DNA from: Ignavibacteriota bacterium
GTDB taxonomy: Bacteria; Bacteroidota; Ignavibacteria; Tepidaquicellales; Tepidaquicellaceae
Direction: 5' to 3'
Assembly: GCA_003158365.1 (NCBI GenBank)
Contig: PMIW01000085.1
Span: forward strand, 1-7,844
DNA: 7,844 nucleotides
A model generated the notes under the pieces. That model was given only the letters and a program-made list of their open reading frames with translations, had not been told where the DNA came from and searched no databases. Shown in pieces: positions 1 through 7,155 of this stretch. Numbering within the stretch: the first letter of the stretch is position 1; every line of letters starts with the position of its first letter. The translations under genes and the position numbers were made by a program.

Positions 1-1643
1 TTCTGATATTTATACTGGTATTTTATCTCAAAGAAATATTGCCTGATTGGTTCGAATCTTAAATTCAATGTAAGTATATCCCTGTTAATTCTTTTACCGC
101 CCAGGAATTCATTGTAATGCAGATATTCGCCGGCTCCCTGGTTTATATACCCGCCGTAATTTGCAATTAGATTTCCCAGCGAATCAAATTCCAGTCCCTC
201 GCCCGAGCGCTGGTGCTGGTAAAGCATATCCAGTCTCAGCCTGTTCGTAAAATTATAAATAATCTTTGCAGATATTTCATCACCGTTCGGGGGCAGTGAT
301 GGACCAAGCGGCATCATCCAGTTTGTGTAATTACTTTTATTCGTTCGGTGTGCATAAGTAAACGGGTCAATCTTCATATACTCGAGTGCAAAACTCATTC
401 CGGGCAAAGTGAATGCATTATTCCACAGCAGCCCAATCTGGTAAGCAAATTTATTGTCGTTTCCGGATGTATCTTTTTTGGTCAGAGTTGCAAAGTTAAC
501 ATCATCCACAAGCAGTGTTCCCTGCACTGCAAGATTTTTAACAGGAACAACTTCGAAATCAACACCGAATAAAGTGTTATTTTTAAATGTCTGGTCATCG
601 CTTGAATTTAAATCAGCAGAAAAAATAAATGACAACGGATTCATGTATGATAACGAAAATGCGTAATCCGGAATTATCAATGCTTCCCAGAAACCCATTC
701 TGAATTTATTCGAGAACTGCACGTCCAGACGCTGCGTGGCAATATTTTTATAATTTATATCCCGCCCAACTGAATCACCCTTCAAAGAACCGTAAAGGAA
801 ACTGTATTTCATTATCTTGTAAGATAAATCGAGCCTTACATAATCAAACGGCACAGTGTTGCTCCCGAAAAACATTTTATCAGTATATCCGAATCCCTGG
901 TTAATCGCTTCCCTGCCGAATGTAAATGCAAACCATCTCGTATTCGTCTGGTATCTCAAATAACCTTCGAAGAAATCGAACGTTTTTCCTTCATCCCTTA
1001 AATGATTGCTTGCAAAAAAATACGGGTCTGTTAATCTTGCGAAATTAACATCTTTCATATTTCCGAGAAATCTCTTCCCACCCGTCGGGTTCATGTAAAA
1101 TCCAAGTGAATTAAAAAAAGTACCACGCATTCTGAATCCGAGCCCGCCTAACATTATTGTATTGCTTCCGAGCGAATCCCCGATTGAACTTCTGTGAGTC
1201 ATGAATCCCCTGCCGTCGAAGAAAAACGAAACCGTCGAATCGGAAAAAGCAAAAAGATATTTTTGCTTCTTATCATCAAAAATATTATTTGTTCTGTCTT
1301 TGCCTATGAAGGAAGAAGAATTGCTCAGACTCTTGTTAATATCATATCCGAATTCCACATAATAATCGCTCAGTAAATTTTTATCTATCGCTGCAAGACT
1401 GGAAGATTGCGATTTTATTATCTTTAAGAAGTCCGCTACTTCCGCTCTGGATATGGGAATATTGCCCGAGTTGTATTCGGGAATAATTCTTTCGAGCTGC
1501 ATTCTTTTAAGAAAATCATAGATGGGGTTTCCGACGGGTACAAGCTCAACCTGAGCATTTAAACTTACACTTCCGGCAAGAAGAATAAAAAAGAATATTA
1601 GTACAGAAAAAAATGACTTTGTGGATTTATAGTTTTTTTTCAT
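1..1643 (-). CDS. Capsule assembly Wzi-like outer-membrane beta-barrel protein (3' end cut by window edge)
   Basis: An uninterrupted reading frame runs from an ATG at 1643 off the left edge: 547 codons are visible and the C-terminus is missing. Residues 1-30 form a classical signal peptide (Lys-rich start, hydrophobic core SVLIFFFILLAG, cleavage likely after SLNA before Gln31), so the product is exported. Just after it comes a small helical segment with VPVGNPIYDFLKRM and IPISRAEVADFL, which resembles the N-terminal region of Wzi-type capsule assembly proteins in Bacteroidetes and Ignavibacteria. The remainder alternates short aromatic-rich strands (for example WFAFTFGREAINQGFGY, LDMLYQHQRSGEG, FFEIKYQYKYQ), as expected of an outer-membrane barrel. 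Wzi in E. coli is a lectin-like barrel that anchors capsular polysaccharide, but distant members of this family have no proven role. It is the last visible gene of the putative operon, 50 bases after the inositol-phosphate synthase. A related porin-like barrel is the main alternative. Confidence 0.75.
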   Translation of the reverse strand, partial: MKKNYKSTKSFFSVLIFFFILLAGSVSLNAQVELVPVGNPIYDFLKRMQLERIIPEYNSGNIPISRAEVADFLKIIKSQSSSLAAIDKNLLSDYYVEFGYDINKSLSNSSSFIGKDRTNNIFDDKKQKYLFAFSDSTVSFFFDGRGFMTHRSSIGDSLGSNTIMLGGLGFRMRGTFFNSLGFYMNPTGGKRFLGNMKDVNFARLTDPYFFASNHLRDEGKTFDFFEGYLRYQTNTRWFAFTFGREAINQGFGYTDKMFFGSNTVPFDYVRLDLSYKIMKYSFLYGSLKGDSVGRDINYKNIATQRLDVQFSNKFRMGFWEALIIPDYAFSLSYMNPLSFIFSADLNSSDDQTFKNNTLFGVDFEVVPVKNLAVQGTLLVDDVNFATLTKKDTSGNDNKFAYQIGLLWNNAFTLPGMSFALEYMKIDPFTYAHRTNKSNYTNWMMPLGPSLPPNGDEISAKIIYNFTNRLRLDMLYQHQRSGEGLEFDSLGNLIANYGGYINQGAGEYLHYNEFLGGKRINRDILTLNLRFEPIRQYFFEIKYQYKYQ

Positions 1644-1693
1644 TATAAAGAATTTCAGAATATAATTAAATAAATTCCTTACGAATATAATTT

Positions 1694-3034
1694 CTATATA
1701 TTTTGAGTGTCTGTAATTAATTCAGGGTCATAATCTATATGCGATACGGGTTCTACTTTCATAATTTTCCTTAATGTGTTTTTCATCTTCATCTGCTGAA
1801 TAAATAAATCGTGCTCGGGAACCTGATTTTCTTCGTGTATCGGGCTTTTAAAGAAAAATGAAAGCCAGTCCTGAATTCCCGACATTCCTATTCTCTGCGC
1901 CAGATCAATAAATAAAATCAAATCCAGTACCAGCGGCGCCGCAAGAATGGAATCCTTGCATAGAAAATCTATTTTAATCTGCATCGGGTAATTCATCCAT
2001 CCGAATATATCGATGTTGTCCCATCCCTCTTTATCATCTCCGCGCGGAGGATAATAATTTATTCTTACTTTGTGATAATAATCCGAATAAAGCTGGGGAT
2101 AAAGTTCGGGCTGAAGTATGCTGTCTAAAACAGATAGCTTGCTTTCTTCCTTTGTCTTGAATGATTCAGGGTCATCGAGCACTTCACCGTCGCGGTTGCC
2201 GAGAATATTATTCGAGAACCATCCCCGCAGTCCGAGCATTTTAGCTTTAAGCATCGGCGCAATAACTGTTTTAACAAGTGTCTGCCCTGTTTTAAAATCT
2301 TTTCCCGCTATCGGAACATTCTTTTCTTTTGCAAAATTTATTAAAGCAGGAAGGTCGCAGGAAAGATTCGGCGCGCCGTTAATAAAAGGCACTCCCTCTA
2401 AAATCGCCGCGTAAGCATACAGCATGCTTGGCGAAATATCGGGATGATTGCTTCTAATCGCTTCTTCAAATTTTTCTAAACTATTATGACCACCGTTAAC
2501 AGGAATATAAATTTCAGTGCTCGCACACCAAATCATAACAAGGCGTTTCAGATTGTTTTTTTTCTTGAAATTTTTTATGTCTTCCCTTAGCATCATCATC
2601 TTCTCATATTTGCCTGCGCCCTCTTTAACCCATTCACCTTTTAATCTTTTTACATAGTGCTGCTCGAAAACCCCTTTCATGGGTCTTAACTGCTGAAGCT
2701 CGTCTTTAACCTGATTTGCGTGCTCGGTCCTGAGCACTCCTGCACTCAATGCGGATTCGTAACAATTTTCATTTCTTATATCCCATCCGCCGAAAACCAA
2801 ATCATTTAAATCTGCAAGCGGGACAAAATCTTTTATAAGAGGGAAATTGTTTTCGCTTCTTTTGCCGATTCTAATTGTACCCATCTGGGTAATCGAACCG
2901 ACAGGAGATGCTAGGCCTTTTCTGACCGAAAAAACTCCTGCAAGAAATGTCGTGGAGACCGCTCCGTTTAATCCCACAATGAGCACGCCTAACTTACCTT
3001 CTGCTTCCGACATTATATTAAAATCCTTTTTCAT
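1694..3034 (-). CDS. ino1: myo-Inositol-3-phosphate synthase (MIPS)
   Basis: This cytosolic NAD-dependent enzyme converts D-glucose 6-phosphate to 1D-myo-inositol 3-phosphate, the committed step of inositol synthesis (EC 5.5.1.4). The protein has 446 residues, shorter than eukaryotic forms (about 510-530) and longer than the actinobacterial type (about 360). Visible motifs are the Rossmann loop VGLNGAVSTT (20-29), GGWDIRNEN (82-90), GKDFKTGQT (244-252), SNNILGNRDG (274-283), the lysine pair in KTKEESK (293-299), DSILAAPLVLDL (361-372) and FFKSP (394-398). By memory alignment to yeast Ino1, the lysines in KTKEESK and FFKSP match catalytic Lys369, Lys373 and Lys489. The ATG at 3034 is used; a second in-frame Met at residue 8 (near 3013) would still keep the whole NAD-binding fold. 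No Shine-Dalgarno sequence is visible. It lies 40 bases after the HAD gene and anchors the inositol interpretation of the cluster. Identification is firm. Confidence 0.95.
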   Translation of the reverse strand: MKKDFNIMSEAEGKLGVLIVGLNGAVSTTFLAGVFSVRKGLASPVGSITQMGTIRIGKRSENNFPLIKDFVPLADLNDLVFGGWDIRNENCYESALSAGVLRTEHANQVKDELQQLRPMKGVFEQHYVKRLKGEWVKEGAGKYEKMMMLREDIKNFKKKNNLKRLVMIWCASTEIYIPVNGGHNSLEKFEEAIRSNHPDISPSMLYAYAAILEGVPFINGAPNLSCDLPALINFAKEKNVPIAGKDFKTGQTLVKTVIAPMLKAKMLGLRGWFSNNILGNRDGEVLDDPESFKTKEESKLSVLDSILQPELYPQLYSDYYHKVRINYYPPRGDDKEGWDNIDIFGWMNYPMQIKIDFLCKDSILAAPLVLDLILFIDLAQRIGMSGIQDWLSFFFKSPIHEENQVPEHDLFIQQMKMKNTLRKIMKVEPVSHIDYDPELITDTQNI

Positions 3035-3074
3035 AATATGTAGTATAAATGATGTATAATATATAAAATTTGAT

Positions 3075-3767
3075 TTACGTTAAATATCTTAAAATATCTG
3101 CCAGATTACTGACAATATAATCCGCTGAATCTGTGTTATCGCTTTCTTTGAAGCTTTTATTTTTCAGCCATATTGTTTTACATCCGAGTATTTTTGCGGG
3201 AACGATATCTCTCTCATAAGAATCCCCGACAACAAATGTATCTTCGGGTTTCACTCTTAAATTTTGCAAGGCAAGTGAAAAAATTCCGGGATGGGGCTTT
3301 TCTATACCCGCTGTTTCCGAATCAACCATAACACTTACATAATCCGTAAAACCAATATCTTCGCATATTCTCTCGAGGTTACCGTAAAAATTCGAAACTA
3401 TTCCCAGCTTGTAATTTTTCTTTAATGCCTCAAATATTTTTTTCGATTCACCTAAGCAATTATCTACATCCGGCATTATTTTGTCTATAGATTCCCCTGC
3501 AAGTTTTTTTAATTTAATTTCATCAGATTCTTCAGCAAAAATATATTTAAAGTGAAGACAAGATTGTTCAAGCAGTAAATCCATGTATCTGTTAATCGAT
3601 TTTGCTTTTCGCTTGAGCTCTTCATCTGCTTTTACATATGCATAATTATACCGTTCCGGTGTGAATTCTAATCCGAAGCTTTTATAAGTCTCCAGAAATT
3701 TCACGCTCCAGTGAACACCATTTGTATCAAGAGTCCCTCCGAAATCAAATATAACTGCTTTATTCAT
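3075..3767 (-). CDS. HAD-superfamily hydrolase, candidate inositol-phosphate or lipid-phosphate phosphatase
   Basis: A 230-residue haloacid dehalogenase-like protein of the type with a helical cap inserted after motif I. Motif I is FDFGGTLD (7-14), with nucleophile Asp8. Motif II is VSN (124-126), motif III is Lys157 in GIEKPHPGIF, and motif IV is GDSYERD (181-187), with Asp182 and Asp187 for Mg2+. The acidic residue normally two positions after the nucleophile (DxD) is Gly10, which is unusual for a phosphatase. From memory, related proteins share a GGTxDTxGxHW start, so this may be a stable subfamily rather than a damaged gene. It has no signal peptide or membrane segment, so it is cytosolic. 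It sits 62 bases after the oxidoreductase and 40 bases before the inositol-phosphate synthase, which makes dephosphorylation of inositol phosphate or a phosphatidylinositol phosphate the natural guess. The substrate is not shown by the sequence. A generic phosphoglycolate-like housekeeping phosphatase is the alternative. Confidence 0.85.
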   Translation of the reverse strand: MNKAVIFDFGGTLDTNGVHWSVKFLETYKSFGLEFTPERYNYAYVKADEELKRKAKSINRYMDLLLEQSCLHFKYIFAEESDEIKLKKLAGESIDKIMPDVDNCLGESKKIFEALKKNYKLGIVSNFYGNLERICEDIGFTDYVSVMVDSETAGIEKPHPGIFSLALQNLRVKPEDTFVVGDSYERDIVPAKILGCKTIWLKNKSFKESDNTDSADYIVSNLADILRYLT

Positions 3768-3829
3768 ATTAAATATAATAATTGGATTAAGGAAAAAATA
3801 ACTGTTTGAGGTATCTATAAAAAGAGAAA

Positions 3830-4834
3830 TTATAATCTTATCGTTTTTTTTAACTCTGCGGATTTATAGCAGTTTTCAAGGATTCTGACGGAATCATATG
3901 CTTCTTCGACGTGTGATTTATTGAATTTAATTGTATTTATTGCTTTTGCAAAATCAAGAAATAAATCCTCGTAAAATGCTATATAAGTTTTTTTGTCGGA
4001 GGCATCGGGAACGGAAATTTCTTTTGCTTTATCTTTTTCAAAGCTGAACATCTTTTTTCCGTCGTAGGTAAGGCATCTTTTCCCGTCTGTGATAAATGCA
4101 CTGTTGGCACGCTTATCCGCTGCCCATGTCAAATTTATTTCTGCAATCCCTTTTTCGCATTTTAATATTGCAAGCGATGTATCTTCAACGCTGTAAGGAT
4201 TTTCTTTAAGCTTAAAATTCATAACACTTAATTCTTTCGGCTTGCCAAGTATCCACGAAGTAAGATATAAATAATGCGTGCCTGTATCGGAAAGTATTCC
4301 GCCGCCGCTGAGTTTTTTATCCGTCCGCCAAGCGGGGTTTTTATCGTCGAATCCGTTATCAGCAGTAGTTCTGAAAATATTGAACTGAAGAAAAATTCCC
4401 GATTTAGTTTTCGTCGTAAATTTATTAAAGTTACTCCATATCGGAGAGTATTTATACTGGTGGCAGGGAAAGAATATTGTTTTCGAATCTGTGATTTTTT
4501 TCTTTAGCAACTTAGCTTCACTTATACCCTTTGTAAAAGGTTTCTCACAAATGATTGAAACATTGTTTTTCAAAGCTGACTTAATATATTCTGCATGAAG
4601 ATGCGGAGGAACGCATATATCAACAAAATCCAATTTCGTTTTTCTAAACATTTCATCCACACTCGTAAAAACTTCTACGTCGGGAATTAATTTTAAAAAA
4701 GCTACAGAATTTTCTTTTGATATATCGACTCCTGCAACTATTTTTAATTTCCCTGACACTCTTTTATTTAAATAAGCGGGAATATGCGCCGTCTGTGCGA
4801 TTTTACCGAGTCCGATGATTGCACCTTTTAACAT
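3830..4834 (-). CDS. Gfo/Idh/MocA-family NAD(P)-dependent oxidoreductase
   Basis: A 334-residue soluble dehydrogenase. The N-terminal Rossmann fold carries GLGKIAQTAHIPA (8-20), followed by ICEKPF (95-100), the conserved EKP motif that places the nicotinamide. The C-terminal substrate domain contains WR (169-170) and GGGILSDTGTHYLYL (177-191), with Asp183 and His187 in the typical DxGxH catalytic arrangement. Members oxidise or reduce hydroxyl groups of sugars and cyclitols, including myo-inositol 2-dehydrogenases, but the family is too broad to read the substrate from sequence. I use the ATG at 4834. A TTG at 4840 abutting the upstream stop would add only two residues and is less likely. The ATG lies six bases after the stop of the phosphatidyltransferase, so the two genes are probably translationally coupled. 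Given the inositol-phosphate synthase and aminotransferase nearby, oxidation of a cyclitol or sugar to a ketone for transamination is a reasonable inference. Confidence 0.9.
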   Translation of the reverse strand: MLKGAIIGLGKIAQTAHIPAYLNKRVSGKLKIVAGVDISKENSVAFLKLIPDVEVFTSVDEMFRKTKLDFVDICVPPHLHAEYIKSALKNNVSIICEKPFTKGISEAKLLKKKITDSKTIFFPCHQYKYSPIWSNFNKFTTKTKSGIFLQFNIFRTTADNGFDDKNPAWRTDKKLSGGGILSDTGTHYLYLTSWILGKPKELSVMNFKLKENPYSVEDTSLAILKCEKGIAEINLTWAADKRANSAFITDGKRCLTYDGKKMFSFEKDKAKEISVPDASDKKTYIAFYEDLFLDFAKAINTIKFNKSHVEEAYDSVRILENCYKSAELKKTIRL

Positions 4835-4840
4835 AAGCAA

Positions 4841-5737
4841 TTAAACTTTTTTTATTTTATCTAACATTGCCTGACTTTTTTTCATCTGCGTTTTCCAGAC
4901 AAAGAGCAAAACACTGTTCAAAACAAATATCTCAAACAGGAAATATAACACGGGGATATTCAAAAGTATAGCAACTGCAACTGCCGTCGTCCTTGAATTC
5001 ACAGTCAGAAAATTATAATACTTATTCATTTTTTTGAACGACGCCCTGTATTCAGTGCTTAACCATTCAGGAATCGTTTCGTAATTTTCTTTTATGTATT
5101 TAACCAGCTCAAGAAATTTTCCCGAAATTAATTCCTGCCTTTTTGTATAATCCAGGTAAACAATCAGGAAAAACTTATCTATGCGGTTGCCTTTCCACGG
5201 TAGATTTTCTATTTGTGATTTTATATTTACTGAATTGTCCAGTTCCGATTTTTCTTTTCCGCAGACGATATAAAGATATGCGTGCCTGTATAAATCCGCT
5301 GTCGCAGCCTGTATTACATGGCTTGAACCTGCAATTGCAGCAATAAGAAACATCCACCACCCGATTTCGGAATCCAATGACCTCAGGATTAAATGCATGT
5401 AAATCGAAATGGAAATCAGGTTGGTTGCAACACCGTCGAATATCCTTCCTGTTTTGGATATTTTATTTGTCATCCTTGCAAGCTGACCGTCCGCACTGTC
5501 GAGAATATCTCCTAAAATAAATATAAATATACCAAGTAAGTTTATCGATATCGATTTGTAATAATACAAATGTCCCGCAGAAATTCCAAACGCGATACCT
5601 ATAATGGTAAGCGCATTAGGCGTAATTTTCAGTTTGGCTGAAATTAAAGCTACGCCGTAACCGGCAGGCCTGAAAAAAAACCTGTCGATTAATTCTTCCG
5701 TGTCTTTGGATTTATATGTTGATTCGACCTGAGACAA
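4841..5737 (-). CDS. CDP-alcohol phosphatidyltransferase-family membrane protein
   Basis: A 298-residue integral membrane enzyme expected to join a phosphatidyl (or similar) group from a CDP-activated donor to an alcohol such as inositol phosphate. The signature reads D80-SA-D83-G84-QL-A87-R88, then eight residues to G97, then D101. This matches DxxDGxxAR(x8)GxxxD, but the final Asp expected at 105 is Thr, followed by Asn106. ITPNALT (38-44), near the N-terminus, is also typical of the family. Hydrophobic segments lie at about 42-58, 64-79, 105-119, 126-147 and 250-283. A roughly 100-residue polar insertion (about 150-245) separates the core from the C-terminal membrane part, making the protein longer than PgsA-like members (about 180-200). 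The start is TTG at 5737: an in-frame TGA lies just upstream and the next Met is residue 89, inside the signature. It overlaps the aminotransferase gene by 26 bases. Phosphatidylinositol-phosphate synthase or an inositol-sphingolipid synthase is the favoured role. Confidence 0.9.
   Translation of the reverse strand: MSQVESTYKSKDTEELIDRFFFRPAGYGVALISAKLKITPNALTIIGIAFGISAGHLYYYKSISINLLGIFIFILGDILDSADGQLARMTNKISKTGRIFDGVATNLISISIYMHLILRSLDSEIGWWMFLIAAIAGSSHVIQAATADLYRHAYLYIVCGKEKSELDNSVNIKSQIENLPWKGNRIDKFFLIVYLDYTKRQELISGKFLELVKYIKENYETIPEWLSTEYRASFKKMNKYYNFLTVNSRTTAVAVAILLNIPVLYFLFEIFVLNSVLLFVWKTQMKKSQAMLDKIKKV
5712..5737 (-). other. 26-base gene overlap with a TTG start (translational coupling)
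   Basis: The phosphatidyltransferase frame begins with TTG at 5737 inside the last codons of the aminotransferase, whose stop is at 5712. In the phosphatidyltransferase frame an in-frame TGA lies two codons upstream of the TTG, so the gene cannot extend further back. No ATG occurs before residue 89, which is within the catalytic signature. The overlap therefore looks real rather than an annotation choice. It suggests that ribosomes finishing the aminotransferase re-initiate on the phosphatidyltransferase, and that the two products are needed together. Confidence 0.7.
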
Positions 5738-7046
5738 TTTTCAATGCTTCTTCAAATATGTTTATGCCTTCCTCTGCAATTTCTTTCGTAATTACAAGCG
5801 GAGGATTTATTCTGATATCGGGATTGTATCCCATCATAATTAATCCCCTGTTAAGCGCTTCCTTAAATAACATCTGGGTATATTTCTTGTCGAGTTTTTC
5901 ATTTGTCTTCCTGTCCTTCACAAGTTCGACGCCGATCATCAGTCCTTTTCCCCTGACTTCACCTATAATAGGATATTTTTCCTTTAGCCCGTTGAATTTT
6001 TCAATCATGAATTCACCGACGTTTTTTGAATTCTCAACAAGACCTTCGTCGATAATTATTCTCAGTGCCGCGAGCGCGCCCGTAGATGCAATCGGGTTTC
6101 CGCCGTAGCTCGAAGAACTTCCGCTCGGATTTGCAAACGGTTTCGAGAAAATTATTTCTTCGCGTGACATCAGTCCTGTCATCGGGAACCCGCCTCCGAA
6201 ACCTTTTCCAATCGTGATTATATCCGGAACCACACCGTCATGCTGACATCCGAACATTTTTCCCGTTCTTCCAAATCCCGTTATCATTTCATCCGCGATT
6301 AACACCGCTCCGATTTCTTCCGTAAGTTTTTTCAGCTTAAGTAAAAATCCTTCCGGCGGAACAATGTTTCCTGCTGTTCCCTGAATAGGTTCAACTATTA
6401 TTGCCGCAATATCGTTTGTCGTTTCATATCTTATTTTCTTCCTGATAAAATCAACGCAAGCCCAGTTGCATTCGGGATACTTCAGAAAAAACGGACACCT
6501 TCTGCAGTTTGCGTATGGTGTTAAATATCTTCCGACAGGCAGAGGACCGAGATTGCTTTTAAAATTATCACCCAGAAGACCAAGCACACCCTGTGTCTTT
6601 CCGTGAAAACCTTCCCAGAATCCGAGAAATTCGGATTTCTTTGTATAAGATTTCGCAAGCCTCAAAGCCGCTTCCACGGCTTCTGCACCGCTGCTGTAAT
6701 ACTGGGTTCTTTTTAAATCTCCGACTGCAATTTCCGAAAGCAGTTTTGAAAGTTCGGCACGGTTTTTAGAAGTGAAACTTCCGACGTGAATTTTAGAATA
6801 CTGCTCCGACATCATTTTTACATATTTCGGATGGTTATACCCGATTGACGCAACGCCTACGCCTGCAAAAAAATCTATGAACCTGTTGCCGTCTGCATCT
6901 TCTATTATGCAGCCCTCACCTTTTTCAATTACAATTTTCGAGGAAGTGGCAATGGTCTGAATTCCCGGTGAAATATATTTTTCCTCCATATCGTAATATT
7001 TCTTGGAAACAGGTCCGGGAATTTGTGTCTTAATTTTTGAATACAT
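5712..7046 (-). CDS. Class III PLP-dependent aminotransferase
   Basis: A 444-residue cytosolic fold-type I aminotransferase of the GabT/ornithine aminotransferase class, full length for the family. Visible motifs are SSGAEAVEAALRLA (118-131), EGFHGKT (145-151), VEPIQGTAGN (218-227), ADEMITGFGRTGK (251-263, with Asp252 for the PLP pyridine nitrogen) and TIGKGFGGG (278-286), with Lys281 as the Schiff-base lysine. GEVRGKGLMIGVEL (362-375) and RINPPL (412-417) complete the C-terminal domain. Cys181, Cys184, Cys193 and Cys197 form CX2C-X8-CX3C; similar cysteine-rich segments occur in some archaeal and bacterial relatives, so a metal site is possible but unproven. The class moves amino groups between amino acids or amines and keto or aldehyde acceptors, and some members aminate sugars in aminoglycoside pathways (Neo18/BtrB type). 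Its end overlaps the phosphatidyltransferase start, linking it to lipid head-group synthesis. The ATG at 7046 follows an A/T-rich leader with no Shine-Dalgarno. The substrate is unknown. Confidence 0.93.
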   Translation of the reverse strand: MYSKIKTQIPGPVSKKYYDMEEKYISPGIQTIATSSKIVIEKGEGCIIEDADGNRFIDFFAGVGVASIGYNHPKYVKMMSEQYSKIHVGSFTSKNRAELSKLLSEIAVGDLKRTQYYSSGAEAVEAALRLAKSYTKKSEFLGFWEGFHGKTQGVLGLLGDNFKSNLGPLPVGRYLTPYANCRRCPFFLKYPECNWACVDFIRKKIRYETTNDIAAIIVEPIQGTAGNIVPPEGFLLKLKKLTEEIGAVLIADEMITGFGRTGKMFGCQHDGVVPDIITIGKGFGGGFPMTGLMSREEIIFSKPFANPSGSSSSYGGNPIASTGALAALRIIIDEGLVENSKNVGEFMIEKFNGLKEKYPIIGEVRGKGLMIGVELVKDRKTNEKLDKKYTQMLFKEALNRGLIMMGYNPDIRINPPLVITKEIAEEGINIFEEALKIVSGRINI

Positions 7047-7155
7047 TTTGAATTTGTATTTAATATTTTTTTAATCTAACCTTTTTTAATATTAATTCTT
7101 TAGTTCTTAATCTGAGAAACAAAATTCAGCGTAGCTAATCTGTGGCAATGTTCTT
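7047..7155 (-). promoter_or_regulatory. AT-rich leader and probable promoter region of the six-gene run
   Basis: This non-coding stretch precedes the first gene of the tight run and is very rich in A and T, especially at 7055-7110. On the minus strand GAATTTTG (7127-7120) resembles the Bacteroidetes -7 box TAnnTTTG with one mismatch, and ATTG (7149-7146) lies 18 bases upstream of it as a possible -33 element. The match is weak and holds only if the organism uses Bacteroidetes-type promoters. No Shine-Dalgarno sequence is seen just before the ATG at 7046. Confidence 0.3.

Noticed and set aside
348..666. Two overlapping plus-strand reading frames within 348-666
   Set aside because: They lie opposite the continuous minus-strand frame of the Wzi-like protein, overlap each other in different frames and show no recognisable motif.
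2118..3059. Plus-strand reading frames at 2118-2414 and 2847-3059
   Set aside because: They are antisense to strongly conserved parts of the inositol-3-phosphate synthase and have no family features.
3768..3829. Internal promoter or terminator between the oxidoreductase and HAD genes
   Set aside because: The 62-base gap is AT-rich, but I see no hairpin with a T-run and no good -33/-7 pair.
4835..4840. TTG at 4840 as start of the oxidoreductase
   Set aside because: It would add only two residues and directly abut the upstream stop, whereas an ATG at 4834 begins right before the Rossmann strand.
5143..5360. Short frames on both strands inside the phosphatidyltransferase gene
   Set aside because: They are out-of-frame shadows of a gene whose own frame carries the catalytic signature and membrane segments.
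5716..6108. Plus-strand frame of 130 codons, Ser/Phe/Ile-rich
   Set aside because: It is the mirror of the aminotransferase C-terminal half; its composition is what antisense reading of that gene gives.
7108..7142. Seven-base direct repeat TAATCTG at 7108-7114 and 7136-7142 as an operator
   Set aside because: Such a short match is expected by chance in AT-rich intergenic DNA, and neither copy is palindromic.
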